DNA from: Adiantum capillus-veneris
Taxonomy: Eukaryota > Streptophyta > Polypodiopsida > Polypodiales > Pteridaceae
Direction: 5' to 3'
Length of the DNA: 64,000 bases
Assembly: GCA_014529385.2 (NCBI GenBank)
Contig: CM043958.1
Span: 155,595,293 to 155,659,292, forward strand
In this document: positions 10,990 through 21,621 of the stretch, one piece after another
Layout of the letters: each line of letters starts with the position of its first letter
Position numbering within the stretch: position 1 is the first letter of the stretch
Notes under the pieces: model-generated
What the model was told of the DNA's origin: nothing
The model's input: the letters and a program-made list of their open reading frames with translations, nothing else
Database searches by the model: none
Position numbers and translations under genes: made by a program

Positions 10990-13075
10990 GATCCTATAAT
11001 TTTTTAAGAAGTTTTCCTAATTAATTAGGCATAATTACTCTGTTTTTTGAACAATTTTAATAGGGGAAATTAGTAAATGGAAATTAAATGCTTCCATATA
11101 ATTATCAATGGTTAACTAGGTGTTCAATAACCCGTGATAATTAGGTTAAGTTCAGAAAGTTAATTTAGCTAATTATTTTAGCTAAAATACCCTATTTTTT
11201 GAGCAATTTTAATAGGGGAAATTAGTAAATGGAATTTAAATGCTTCCATATAATTATCAGTCGTTAATTAGATGTTCAATAACCCGTGATAATTAGGAGA
11301 AGTTCAGAAAATTAATTTAGATAATTATTTTAGCTGAAATACCCTGTTTTTTGAGAAATTTTAATAGGGGAAATTAGTAAATGGAATTCAAATGCTTCCA
11401 TATAATTATCAGTTGTTAATTAGATGTTCAAAAACCCGTGATAATTAGAAGAAGTTTAGGAAAATAATTTAGCTAATTATTTTAGCTAAAATACCCTGTT
11501 TTTTGAGAAATTTTAATAGGGGAAATTAGTAAATGGAATTCAAATACTTTCATATAATTATCAGTGGTTAATTAAGTCTTCAAGTACCTGTGATAATTAG
11601 GATAAGTTCAGGAAATTAATTTAGCTAATTACTTTAGCTAAAATACTCTATTTTTTGAGAACTTTTATTAGGGGAAATTAGTAAATGGAATTTAAACACT
11701 TCCATATAATTATCAGTGGTTAATTAGGTGTTCAAAAACCGGTAATAATTAGGAGAAGCTCAGAAAATTAATCTAGCTAATTACTTTGATAGAAATACCC
11801 TGTTTTTTGAGCAATTTAAATAGGGGAAATTAGGAAATGGATTTCAAATGCTATGATATAATTATCAGAGGTTAAATAGGTGTAAACAAACTTGTGATAA
11901 TTAGGATAAGCTCAAAAAGTTAATCTAGCTAATTATTTTGATAGAAATACCCTGTTTTTTGAGCAATTTAAATAGGGGAAATTAGTAAATGGATTTTAAA
12001 TACTATGACATAATTATCAAGGGTTAATGAGGTGTAAAAAAACCTGTGATAATTATGAGTAGCTCAGAAAATTAATCTAGCTAATTTCGTTAGTAAAAAC
12101 ACTCTTTTTTTTGAGAAATTTAAATAGGGAAAATTAATAAATTGAATTAAATTACTGTGATATATTTATCAGTGGTTTATTAGGTATTAAATAACCCGTG
12201 ATAATTAAGAGAAGCTCAAATATTGAATCTAGCTAATTAATTAGGCAGAATTACTCTGTGTTTTGAGAAATTTAAATAGGGGAAATTAGTAAATTGATTT
12301 CAATTGCTGTGATATATTTATCAATAGTTAATTAGATGTTAAAAAAATAGTGATAATTAGGAGAAGCTCAGATAATTAATATAGCTAATTAATTAGGCAG
12401 AATTACTCTGTTTTTTGAGCAATTTAAATAAGAGAAATTAGTAAATAGATTCAAATGGAATTGAGTTAAATTTTTAGAGGTTTATTAGATGTTAGATAAC
12501 CTGTGATAATTTTGCTAATCTCAGATATTTAGTTTAACTAATTATCTTAGTGGAATTGCGCTATGTTTAAGGGTAAACTAAAGAGGGAAATTAGTAAATC
12601 ATACTAGATGATTACATCCTATTTATCAGAGCTATATTATAGGGTAAAGAGGTCGTGGTAATTATTTCAAGGTTAGAAAAGTAGTATAGATATTTATCTA
12701 AGTCAAAGTATACTATTTTTAGCTAAAAACGAAAGAGGGAAATTAGTAAATCATGTTATATGATTATATGATATTTATCAAAGATATATTATAGGGTAAA
12801 GAGGCCATGATAATTATGACAAGGTTAGAAAAGTAGTATAGATATTTATCTAAGTCAAATTACACTATTTTTAGCTAAAAATTGAAGATGGAAATTAGTA
12901 AATCATGCTATATGATTACATGCTATTTATTAGAGCTATATTATAGGGTAAAGAGGCCGCAATAATTATTTCAAGGTTAGAAAAGTAGTATAGATATTTA
13001 TCTAAGTCAAATTACACTATTTTTAGCTGAAAATTGAAGATGGAAATTATATAACTAAGTTGGAAAATAATAAGA
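10990..13075 (+). repeat. About 152-bp tandem array in the leader of fragment D
   Basis: The motif TTTTTTGAGCAATTTTAATA or close variants recurs near 11042, 11194, 11346, 11499, 11651, 11804, 11955 and 12108, so the period is 152-153 bp. From about 12540 a diverged subfamily continues (AGGGAAATTAGTAAATCAT motif) with similar spacing to about 13060. The better-preserved units contain TTTAGCTAA, 5 nt, TTAGCTAAA, a 9-bp inverted repeat (11163, 11468, 11616). The array is non-coding, with stops in all frames. Confidence 0.85.
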
Positions 13076-13577
13076 TAATTACGAGAGGTCAAAAATATCC
13101 GTATCTACTTGTGGTAATTATACCATAGTTAATTAGTGAGGTTAGTAAATCATAATTGACCGAAAGTCTTATTTTGAGCAAATGATTAATTAAAAATAAA
13201 TAGACCTTGTGGTCAAAAGTTTTTTGGAAAATTATAGTAAGTGTAATACTATGATATCAAGTTGAGGAAAGGAAATCTTTAAGAGAAATCAAATACAATA
13301 AATATTAAGCCCAAATAAAGTAGATTTAGCTTAAAAGTTGATGGGAAAATTAGGAAAAAGATATAGAAAATTATAAGAAAGTTAGGAGAGCTTAGAAAAC
13401 CCTTAGGGAAGCGGTGGAAAAAGTTATCATGCCTATAAGAAATTACTAGGTCAAGAATTTATCAATTAAGACTATAAATTTAACCTTGGATGGGTTACGG
13501 TGGAATACAAAGGTTAAGTTTAGATTTTGAATTATTTACCTAATGATTAGACGTCCTTTTTATAAGGATAAGAAGTT

Positions 13578-13763
13578 ATGGCACCAAAAATAACCCGAGA
13601 AAATCCTATATCCGACGATGAGGATGTAGCTCCAAAACAAACTAGAGCGTCGCACGACGACGAAGCCGGGCCTAGTAGTAGGCCTACGGAGAAGAGTCTT
13701 CAGGCGACAGTGCAGCAGCAGATGGCCAATCAATCCCAGGTGGGTGTCCCATTATTCAATTAA
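13578..13763 (+). pseudogene. Short gag-N-terminus-like ORF of fragment D
   Basis: A 61-codon ORF, higher in GC than its surroundings. It starts MAPKITRE and continues with acidic and Ser/Pro-rich disordered sequence (SDDEDVAPKQTR, GPSSRPTEK) and a Gln-rich helix-like end (ATVQQQMANQSQ). It is the counterpart of the 56-codon ORF in fragment C. It ends shortly after CAGGTGGGT, which resembles a splice donor, so the frame may have continued in a second exon that I do not find. No zinc knuckle or capsid motif is present. Confidence 0.4.
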
Positions 13764-14164
13764 GTCTTTAATTAGTTTAAGTTCTTTTATAAGTTAGCAT
13801 TGCATACGTAAGAAGGATAAACTGGTTGAAATTGGAACGTAACTTCCAATATGCATTTGTTTATAATGTAGGAAAAAATTGTTTGGGTTAAAACTGGTTG
13901 AATTAGGAAAGATATGTTTGATCATCCTTAAGACAGCTTTTTTCAAGACACCTCCGACTCCTTGATATAAATTGATGATAATAATTGGCTTTCTAGCCAC
14001 GGTTAAGTCGGTTACCCCCATGAACTATGAGTTTCTACTCTGTGTCATGTCTTGATGTTTCTACATAAGTTAGGATACCGTTTTTATCCTAGGGGAGCTG
14101 CCCGGTTGTATGGGCAACTGGTTTGGTGTATGGGCACCCGGAACCTTGGGTGGGGGTTTATCCA
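13764..14164 (+). other. 3' part of fragment D, non-coding
   Basis: Begins with a CATTGCATACGT stretch shared with fragment C. Ends with a short repeated GGTTGTATGGGC/GGTGTATGGGC motif near 14103-14130. No ORF is supported. Confidence 0.4.
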
Positions 14165-14345
14165 GCATTTGGGATACCCTAAGGTCTTAGGGCCATAGGG
14201 TGCTGACAAAGAATCTCCAGAGGGACACTTAAACCACCCCATGGGTGCAAATCATGTAGCTCTCTATGGACACATCTTATAAAATATCATGTGACACCTT
14301 GTGGCCTTTAGGCCACACAGTGGTTATTGTAGGTGACCTAAAGAC
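14165..14345. repeat. Satellite-related repeat
   Basis: Contains the hairpin half CTTAGGGCCATAGGGTGCT at about 14183 and a GTGGCCTTTAGGCCAC palindrome near 14300. Confidence 0.6.
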
Positions 14346-14880
14346 TCTTTAAGTGTCTCAAAAACATTTTTCTTTGGCTTTACTATCTTGTTGAAGATCT
14401 TAGGGTCATAGTGTGCGGATTCCATACCAAACTTATGGAAGAATATATGGGAGAAGATATGCCAACTTATTGCCTTGGAATCATAGGGGTCGTATATAAT
14501 AGGGACATATACTGATTAGCTTGTGATTAAAGGTTTAATATTCTATTGAGCATAAAATAATCTAGAAAAAAATAAAAAAGTTTAGTCCTCAAAATTGCAA
14601 AATGAGAGTGTGAATAGTCGATCTATAATCATTTTTTATTGAGTGTAAGTTCTTTTATTGTGAGTTGATGGACGTTTGAAATAATTATCTTTGTATCGGA
14701 AATAATTAAATTAAACATATATTCAATATTTTTTGTAATTGGCAATTGCTTGCTTAGACCTTGATTAGTTTCTTGATCATGTTTTCTAACACCCTGTTGA
14801 TTCTTTTAAAACTTCCAGTGTCCTATATTTTTGAAGATTTTGTCAGAAAACCAAATTTACATACAAGGTTATTAAGAACA
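14346..14880. other. AT-rich stretch, nothing recognised
   Basis: Intergenic DNA between the satellite-related repeat and element A; no gene or repeat recognised. Confidence 0.5.
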
Positions 14881-15345
14881 TGTTAGCAGCAAGCTAACCC
14901 ATGTAACATTTTTTGACAGCTTTTACTGTACAAACACTTATTATTTTGATAAATTGGGGATATTGATAGTCCTATTTTCCAAGTGGATATCGTAATCGAT
15001 GAGTTGGGGCTATAAGCTTCCAGATTGTATCAATCTATCCTTATTTAGAGCTCCCAGATTATTATTTTTTGACCAAAGAAACCTTGTCTAAGGTATAAAA
15101 GCCAATTTTTGTAAATTATTGTTAAGTTTTGGATACAAGAAACACAGCGTGAGCTAACGATGCTCACTTCTCTTCTTCTTGCGCTTCCTACTCCCTTCCT
15201 GGTTGTCACACTACAGTGCCGTCTGTTGCGTTGAAACCGTAGGTAAGAGCTCTACACATTGACGTAAACATATCATGGTAATCCGTAGCTTTTAGCATCC
15301 TTGACCCGCAACCTAATTTCATCATAAGTAGAAATTTAAGCTACC
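14881..15345 (+). repeat. 5' LTR fragment of element A
   Basis: Aligns, as reverse complement, to the A' LTR at about 17540-18004. Both have the TGTTAGCAGCAAGC terminus, a GGTATAAAAGCCAATTTT promoter block, a GAGCTAACG motif followed by a pyrimidine-rich stretch, and a GACCCG..GCCTAATTTCA segment near the break. The homology stops near 15345, about half way through a full LTR. Confidence 0.85.
15094..15100 (+). promoter_or_regulatory. TATA box in LTR of element A
   Basis: TATAAAA within a segment that is also conserved in the A' LTR (GGTATAAAAGCC). The conserved GAGCTAACG motif and a TC-rich stretch follow within about 50-80 bp, which fits the start of the R region. Confidence 0.6.
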
Positions 15346-15364
15346 TATTCTAACTCGACATCTA

Positions 15365-17086
15365 AAATGTCTTCCTATTCGAGTCATTCAGGAACCGGAA
15401 CAACTATGCAATATAAGTACATACTCACCTTTATAAGACTAATGTCCATGGAGCTCAGGTTTACCTAGATCTTAATGAAGAGTATGACATTTCCATTGAT
15501 GACCATGACATAGAGTTTGAAGAGGAAACCAAAGCAAACAAACAAGGAAAAATATATATGGATAAAAATGGGAATCAATATATAAAGGTTGAAAATGCTG
15601 ATGTGATAGACAAATGGGGGTTAGAAGTGGATACCATAATCCCGGATATGGCAACCAAAGAAGGTCCACCAACTTTAGAATTTGAGGGATACGATCAAGT
15701 TGAATTAAAACCCTTGAAACGCCTTTGCACTGATAATCCTAGGATCGGAGTCTATTGTTGGGAGGGTAGGAACATCAAGGATCTTTTATGGACCTCTCAT
15801 GCCAAATCGAGGCAGTTAACACCCATAAAGATCATCTATATCTTCAAAATAAAAAACAAGGGTTTAGTAGATCTACCAACTTACCTATTTAGGGATTGTT
15901 ATGACCATAACTTTGTTATGATGAGTCTTGAGTAGGTAGAACAGACCAAATACCAAGGGTACTCCATAAGAGATTGGATATTGGACCAAGGACTTGATCA
16001 TAGTCCGAAAGAGGAACTTTACAAGAGATCTTTTGGGACAAATGTTAAAAAACCCAAACCTACCTCATTAGAAGAAAACCAAGTGACTTTAAAGCCAGTC
16101 GAGGGCTATATGAGTCACTATCTCCAACAAATTTGTTTGAAGGACTCGAGAAAGGACCAAAGGAGTTGGAGTTGAGCTAAACAACATGTGAGGCCAGCTG
16201 ATTTTCAAAAATGGGTCAAAAAATACAGAGGATTTGGGAATCCATACGACCGCTTAGCAAGCTTCAAGCAAGTGCTAAGAGCAGAACACATATTTGATTT
16301 CCAGACTCAGTTTGAGGGGTTTAGAATGACTTGGGAAGGAAAATCTTTGACATGGTTCCAAAACATTCCACCAAGGTCAATCATGGAGTTAAATAAATCA
16401 TCTTAGGGATTTGTAGCTATATGTTTCAAAACTTGGATCAATATAATACGGTAGCTCAAATCTATAGCTTCAAACAAGGTGAGTCTGTTAGGGATTGTGC
16501 AACTAGGATGAAGCAATACATTGCAAGATGCCCAGAATTAAAAATACGAGGAGAAGAAAGAATAGTATCATCATTTCTAGAAGGATTGTTAAACAAAGAA
16601 CTTCATGCTATAATATATAACAAGAAGCATATGACCCTAGGAGAGTGTGTATCATCAGATGCTATTGACTTGGGAGATAATTGTGATAATTTCAATGAAG
16701 GAGATGTCCTTAAGGATACTTAGAGTGAGAAAACAACATCCACAAAACCAACACAAGTGGGAACGGCTGCTGCAGCACCACTTACAACCATAGAAGACAT
16801 GCTCAAAAGGATGAACAAAATGATGAATAATATGCAAAAATCACCTATGAGAGGACCAAGGCAAGGGATACCTCAATACAGAAAACCGATTAGGACACAA
16901 AAATGGTGTGCTATCGAGGGTAATTGGACCAACCATGAGACCAATGAGTGCTATTATCAACCAAAGTACAATGGAAATGTTCAATATGTTCCCATGAGAC
17001 CACAAGGACAACCCATGTATAGATATCAACCTAATATGGCCCCAACACAAAGACCACCGATGGGTATGTAAAGACCACAACCAGTG
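15365..17086 (+). pseudogene. gag of element A (5' part)
   Basis: Gag structural protein remnant. Reading starts mid-protein at MSSYSSHSGT, matching A' gag after about its fiftieth residue. Recognisable blocks are: DVIDKWGLEVDTIIPDM; a capsid-like region containing FQKWVKKYRGFGNPYDRLASF, TWFQNIP, ARMKQY-type helices and EGLLNKELHAI; and a conserved Cys/His patch KWCAIEGNWTNHETNECYY. Stops interrupt the frame at about 15933, 16174 and 16404, and the frame shifts near 16410. The reading ends at codons for RPQPV, exactly where A' inserted. Gag would form virus-like particles and package element RNA. Confidence 0.85.
17082..17086. repeat. Target-site duplication of A', left copy (CAGTG)
   Basis: CAGTG immediately before the TGTGGG end of the A' LTR; the same five bases follow the other LTR at 52967-52971. 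Confidence 0.9.
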
Positions 17087-18004
17087 TGTGGGATGCATGT
17101 CTAACCTCACCATCCTATCTTATTGCAGTATTAGCAAGAATCACAATTAAATTGTCAATCCATGGGATGAAGCTGACTCGACTAGTGCATAGAGGCTACA
17201 AGAGGTTGTCAATCTCTAGAAAAAAAACTAACAAATCGTATCTAACTCAAGCTACACTCAAGTTATTGAAATCATCAAAAGAATATCGCTCATCAGCAAA
17301 CAAATCACATCCGTTATAGCATCAAATGACATCCAAACAAAACGAAACGTCTAGGACATGTTTATAAGACCTAAGCACCCATGCTTATAGTCTAAAACCC
17401 CACTTTAGATCAAGTTCCAAACTTGCAATTATTAACAGTAGTGGATTTTTGACCTAGTCGTTTTCGACCCAGAATGCATCTAAATGCTTAGCAATGATGC
17501 CCCAATATCCCGCCTATGCTCAGTTTTTGATTTGAAAGTCTAAATTTCTAGTTCTATTGAAATTAGGCCACGGGTCGGCGACGCCAAAAGCTACGAAATA
17601 TTGTGAAGTGCTTACATCAATGCGTAGAGCTCGTACCTACAGTTGCAATGCAACAAACGTGACTGCAATGTGACAACCGGGGAGGGAGTAAGAAGCGCGA
17701 GAAGGAGAGTAGTGAGCGCCGTTAGCTCACCCTGTGTATTTCCTTATCCAAAACTTAATACTAACTTACAAAAATTGGCTTTTATACCTTAGCCAAGGTT
17801 TTTGGTGGTCAAAACTAATAATCTGGGAGTTCTACCAAAGATGGGTAGTGACAAGTTGATACAATGTGGAAGCTTGTAGCCCGACTCATTAATCACAGAG
17901 TTTATCCGAGAAAATAGGAGTTACAATATTCTTGGTTTATCAAAATAATAAGTGTTTTACAGTGAACTTCGAAATATGGTATCCGTGCTGGCTTGCTGCT
18001 AACA
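17087..18004 (-). repeat. 3' LTR of element A'
   Basis: 918 bp, TG...CA ends (TGTTAGCAGC at the right end, reading minus). Contains the same TATAAAAG block as element A, in reverse. Homologous over its whole length to 52037-52966, which lacks a short GTGACAACCGGGG segment present here near 17668. Confidence 0.92.
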
Positions 18005-18018
18005 TTCCCCCCTTCCTC
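18005..18018 (-). other. Polypurine tract of element A'
   Basis: GAGGAAGGGGGGAA on the minus strand, immediately upstream of the 3' LTR; the expected primer position for plus-strand synthesis. Confidence 0.8.
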
Positions 18019-18043
18019 GCCTGTGTCGTCCCTTGACACAACT

Positions 18044-21000
18044 TTATGGGCTGAAGTAGTCATCGGGCTGGCGACGACTAGCAAGGAGGTCTTTAAGCGC
18101 ACTTAGTGCCTTTTGGTATCTGATCTTCCTTTCTTTATCTGGCACTTGCAAAAACTGCATAGTTACTTTGTTTTTCAGCTCCACCACTGAGTAGCCTACA
18201 AACCTTGATGTGAGGTTGTTGATTACTGGTGCAAATATCTTTGTTTGCCAAGTGAAGAATCCCGTGTAGAATGCTTCCTCAAATGCCAGCATATTGTGTG
18301 AAGGTAGAATATGGATCTGGCGTAGAAGCCATAGAAGACTTCTTCAGAAGGTTGGCCACGGAGATCATAGCACAAACCTTTGTTACCCTTGAGGAATGAC
18401 ATCCAAGGGGCGCTTGCTTGCTCTGGCTCATTGAACACCTCAATGCATGTGAGTAGCATTCGGAAGATCTTTTATAACATAGCACATCAAATCTGGTAGA
18501 CTTTTAAAGAATGACATGGCGCCCTTTAGGGTTTTCACCATGTATTCTTCAATTGCTGGTCCCTTTTCTGGAGCAGGCAGTCTGGGGTAATTTAGCCAAG
18601 TTGGCTGCTTCTTGAGTAGTGCCTCATGTACTATCTAGGTCCTTACTCTTGGTACATGATAGAAAGTTGGATCTTTTTGCAGGGCCGCAGGTGCTCTCGT
18701 GAACAGAATCAAGTACCTTGTGTTCTTGTTCAGCCATCTCAACCTCCACTTCGGGTGGTCTTTATCTACATCCTCTACTTGCATGTCTGTGTAAAGTCTT
18801 TCTTTTACCTGTAGTAAACTCTTATCAGAGGGTAGGGTAGGGATTGTTGGTGCCATTGTGCATTTATTTGATTGGGAGTGAGTTGTGTAACATTGAGAGA
18901 ATGAAGTACTCTCAGCTCCCAATCCATTGCTGCCTTCCACTGCTCATCTACCTCTTGTGTAACTTTTTCTTTCAGTGCATCTTCTTCAGCCTTTGAGAGT
19001 TGGACCATGGGCACTATGTCTTCTTTTGTAATGGGTACCTGAAAATCTTCCTCGCCACTCAGCTCTACTGTGTACTATGTCTCCATTTCAGCAAATGATA
19101 TTGAGGTATTTCTATCTGAAGCTGCTCTGAAGTGCCTGCCTCTTTTTGCGTTTCCGGCCTTCCCTCTCTTAGTAGCTAGTTGACTCTTTTGAGTTTAGCT
19201 ATCTCCTTCAACAATTCATCTTCTCTTTGGACCCGCATCAAGGCCAGGTCTCTGCGCTGAGATTGCTCTAACTTCAGCTCCAGCTCCAGGTCTTTATTTT
19301 CCTTTCTAGTTCCTTGTAGACCTCATCTGTACCTTTGATCGAGATGATGGCTGGATTTTATTGTATTTGCCACAAGAATATCGCATGATCATTGATTCTT
19401 TGTTCTGAGTAGTACTGTAGAGAAGCACTGGCTACATCTAACTGTACCTGGATTTTTTGAGCTGATAGGGTGGTAGTGAGAAGTTCATTTGTAACTTCCG
19501 TCAGCTGATCATCCTTACCTTTGCATGCATCTGACAGTTTGGTAAGCATCTCACCTAGATCTTTGATTTCTTTGCTTATCTCTAGCGAGCTGATGTTGTT
19601 CAGATTCTGCTCTCAGCTCCTACACTTGCCTTTGCAAATCGGTGATGACATTAAGTGTGTCATCTAACTCCCCTTGGAGTGCATCGATCACCATCTCTAA
19701 CTCTTTGACCCGTGTGCTACGGCCAAGTGCTGCTGAGTAAAGTCTTTCAGTCATCTCTTGCATTTGCTTAGCATATTCGTTAACTTGTAGGATGACTTCG
19801 TCATCCGATTTCCAGTCTTCATGTTGTGCTAACTGAGTTGATGTTTCTGCAGCCTCTTGTGTGTCTTTTGGCTATGTCAGCACGGCTAATTGCTGTCGTT
19901 CTTGTAGCCATGGCTGCTCTTTTTTCATGGAGGTAGAGAGTGGAACCTTGGCCTTCTCTTGTTGTGATGCGGTAGAGGGTGGTTCCTCTGCCTTTTGCTC
20001 CTTTGGCTGCTCAAACTGTGTGGTGTGCTCTTTTGTTGCAGGATGTGTTTCCTTTTCTGTCTCTAGCTCTTTCTCTATTGACTGCTCTTGAGTAGATCTA
20101 GCTGCTCGTTGTGTAGATTCAACTTCTTGTGAAGATTTAGCTACCTCTTTATGTTCTAGTTCTTGTGTAGATTCATCAGCCTTCTCATGTTCAGATTTTT
20201 CTTCTTTCGTTGGCTCATTTGTTGTGTCTTTAACTGCTGGTGATGGTGGTGGTCTCGACATTGGTTGATCTTGGTGTTGAGAGACAGGAGAAGAGATGCG
20301 GGGAGGCACATCACCTTGGGCATGTTGTGCTTCTCCTTGTGCAGTGGTCTCCTCTGCATGTTCTTGATGTTCTTCCACCTCTTTTGCCTTCTTTGCCGCT
20401 TCTTCGACTTCCTTTAGCTTTAAAGCTTCTGCTTCTTTTGATACATCTGTTCTAGTACTTGAGAGGGTTCTTCAGCCTACTTCTTGGTGTGATGCTTGGT
20501 CCTTGGTCCCTTAAGTCCACTAGGCACTCATTTTTCCGGGTCCTTTCCTTGTTCCTGTCGAACTGCGTTGGTATGTATGTTTCTCTCTTTCAAACCGGGC
20601 TTGCTTTTGCACAGGCTCTTCTTGGTGTGTTGCCACAGATTTTCTCTTCATTTCCTCCCTTCGTGCCCTCTTTTCTTCATTATCCAAGCTTTCATTGTTG
20701 TGCCTTTCCGGCGAGTTTTCAACAGATTCATCATCAGATTTATAGGATCTCTTGGTTGATCTTGTAGCTCGAGGAGATGGTTGAGCTGACAGTATCCAAG
20801 TGTTCTGGTCTGGGGCAGGTGGTAGGTTTTCGGTCATGCCAATAGCATGGTATGCAATCCTTGTCAACACCTCTGGTGCACCCAGGTAAGTAACCTTTCC
20901 TTCTTTCTTTGTGCCTTTCAACATGGTCAAGACATATTGTGCGTGGTCCACCGGTTGCCTGGTTGTTGTTGACTTAAGGACTTGCGTGAAGGTGGTGGAA

Positions 21001-21621
21001 ACCGCATGATTTGGCGTGGTATACCTTGGTGGCCTCTTAGCCAGGAAGTGGAAGTGGTTGGTGGTATAACCTAGTTGGCTCTTCCACCTGCTTGTGAATA
21101 AGGTCCGCAAAGGTGGTTGCGGCGGTTTCTTTGGTGAAAGTACCTTCCGCTTTCATGTCCCTTGTCCTCATTGTCATTCCTTCGGTGGCCAATTTGAGTG
21201 CTTCTGCCACTATTTCCTTGGTTATCACCACTTCAACTTTATTACCCTGAGGGTCAGAAATCTGGGCAGTTCCATCTTCTTTGATTGTGGATAAAAGCTT
21301 GTAAGCTTTTTAGAAATCCACACCGCACGGCTCTCGTTCATAGAAATCTCTGAGTCCTAGCCTGCGGTTGGCTTCTTTGGTCTCAAGCTTCGCGGCGACA
21401 TCATACACTTCTTTTGGTAGGAGTTGCAACTCTACCTGATGTCCCTCCTCACTCTTGAATCTGCCGGTGAACACTGTGGTGTGATGCTCTTCTAGCTGTT
21501 CTTTTGAAAGATAGGCTACCTTGGCGGCTTTGACTGAATCTGGAACCAGTTGGTATGCGGGTAGCTCCTGCAACTTTTCTTTCTGGTCGAGCTTCTTCTT
21601 GGCCCTCTCTACTGCTTGCAT
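18044..21621 (-). pseudogene. aORF of element A' (additional sense ORF after pol)
   Basis: Unrecognised protein encoded between pol and the 3' LTR, about 1,190 codons, now broken by frameshifts and stops. The N-terminal part (21621-20800) aligns with the aORF of element B: STIKEDGTAQISDPQG against B's TSIKEDGVAKVTDLQG, and FLAKRPPRYTTPNHAVSTTFT against B's KRPQKYRMPPGAIATTFT. The C-terminal part also aligns, with SLPYPL, PKWR..WL, PRVRT and AFEEAFYTGFFT shared. Between them lies a Glu/Lys/Gln-rich stretch (about 20700-19050) with coiled-coil-like heptads, much longer than in B. Athila elements carry an env-like ORF in this place, but I see no convincing transmembrane segment or signal peptide, so I do not call it env. 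Function unknown. Confidence 0.75.

Larger units (their letters stand above)
10120..14160 (+). mobile_element. Retroelement fragment D (LTR-like part, long leader, gag start)
   Basis: Plus-strand counterpart of fragment C. A promoter-like block (about 10120-10640) has a TATAAATA box at 10583. It is followed by a leader of about 2.9 kb, most of which is a tandem array of about 152-bp units, and then a short ORF beginning MAPKITRE at 13578. Satellite-related sequence lies on both sides (10040-10115 and from 14165). No second LTR or target duplication was found; it may be a large non-autonomous derivative. Confidence 0.45.
14881..17086 (+). mobile_element. Element A, 5' part (LTR fragment and gag), interrupted
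   Basis: Plus-strand Gypsy element of the same family as A'. It starts with an LTR end TGTTAGCAGCAAGC, which is also the LTR terminus of A' on the other strand. The LTR is cut short near 15345 and joined to gag inside the coding region, so the rest of the LTR, the primer site, the leader and the gag start are missing. At 17086 the gag reading is broken by A'; it resumes at 52972 at the next codons. Confidence 0.9.

Noticed and set aside
17087-18004. Solo LTR inserted in element A
   Set aside because: The matching LTR at 52037-52966 and the shared CAGTG duplication show it is one end of the full A' element.
20240-20767. Overlapping plus-strand ORFs at 20240-20767
   Set aside because: Antisense shadows of the A' aORF, whose minus-strand frame matches the B aORF.
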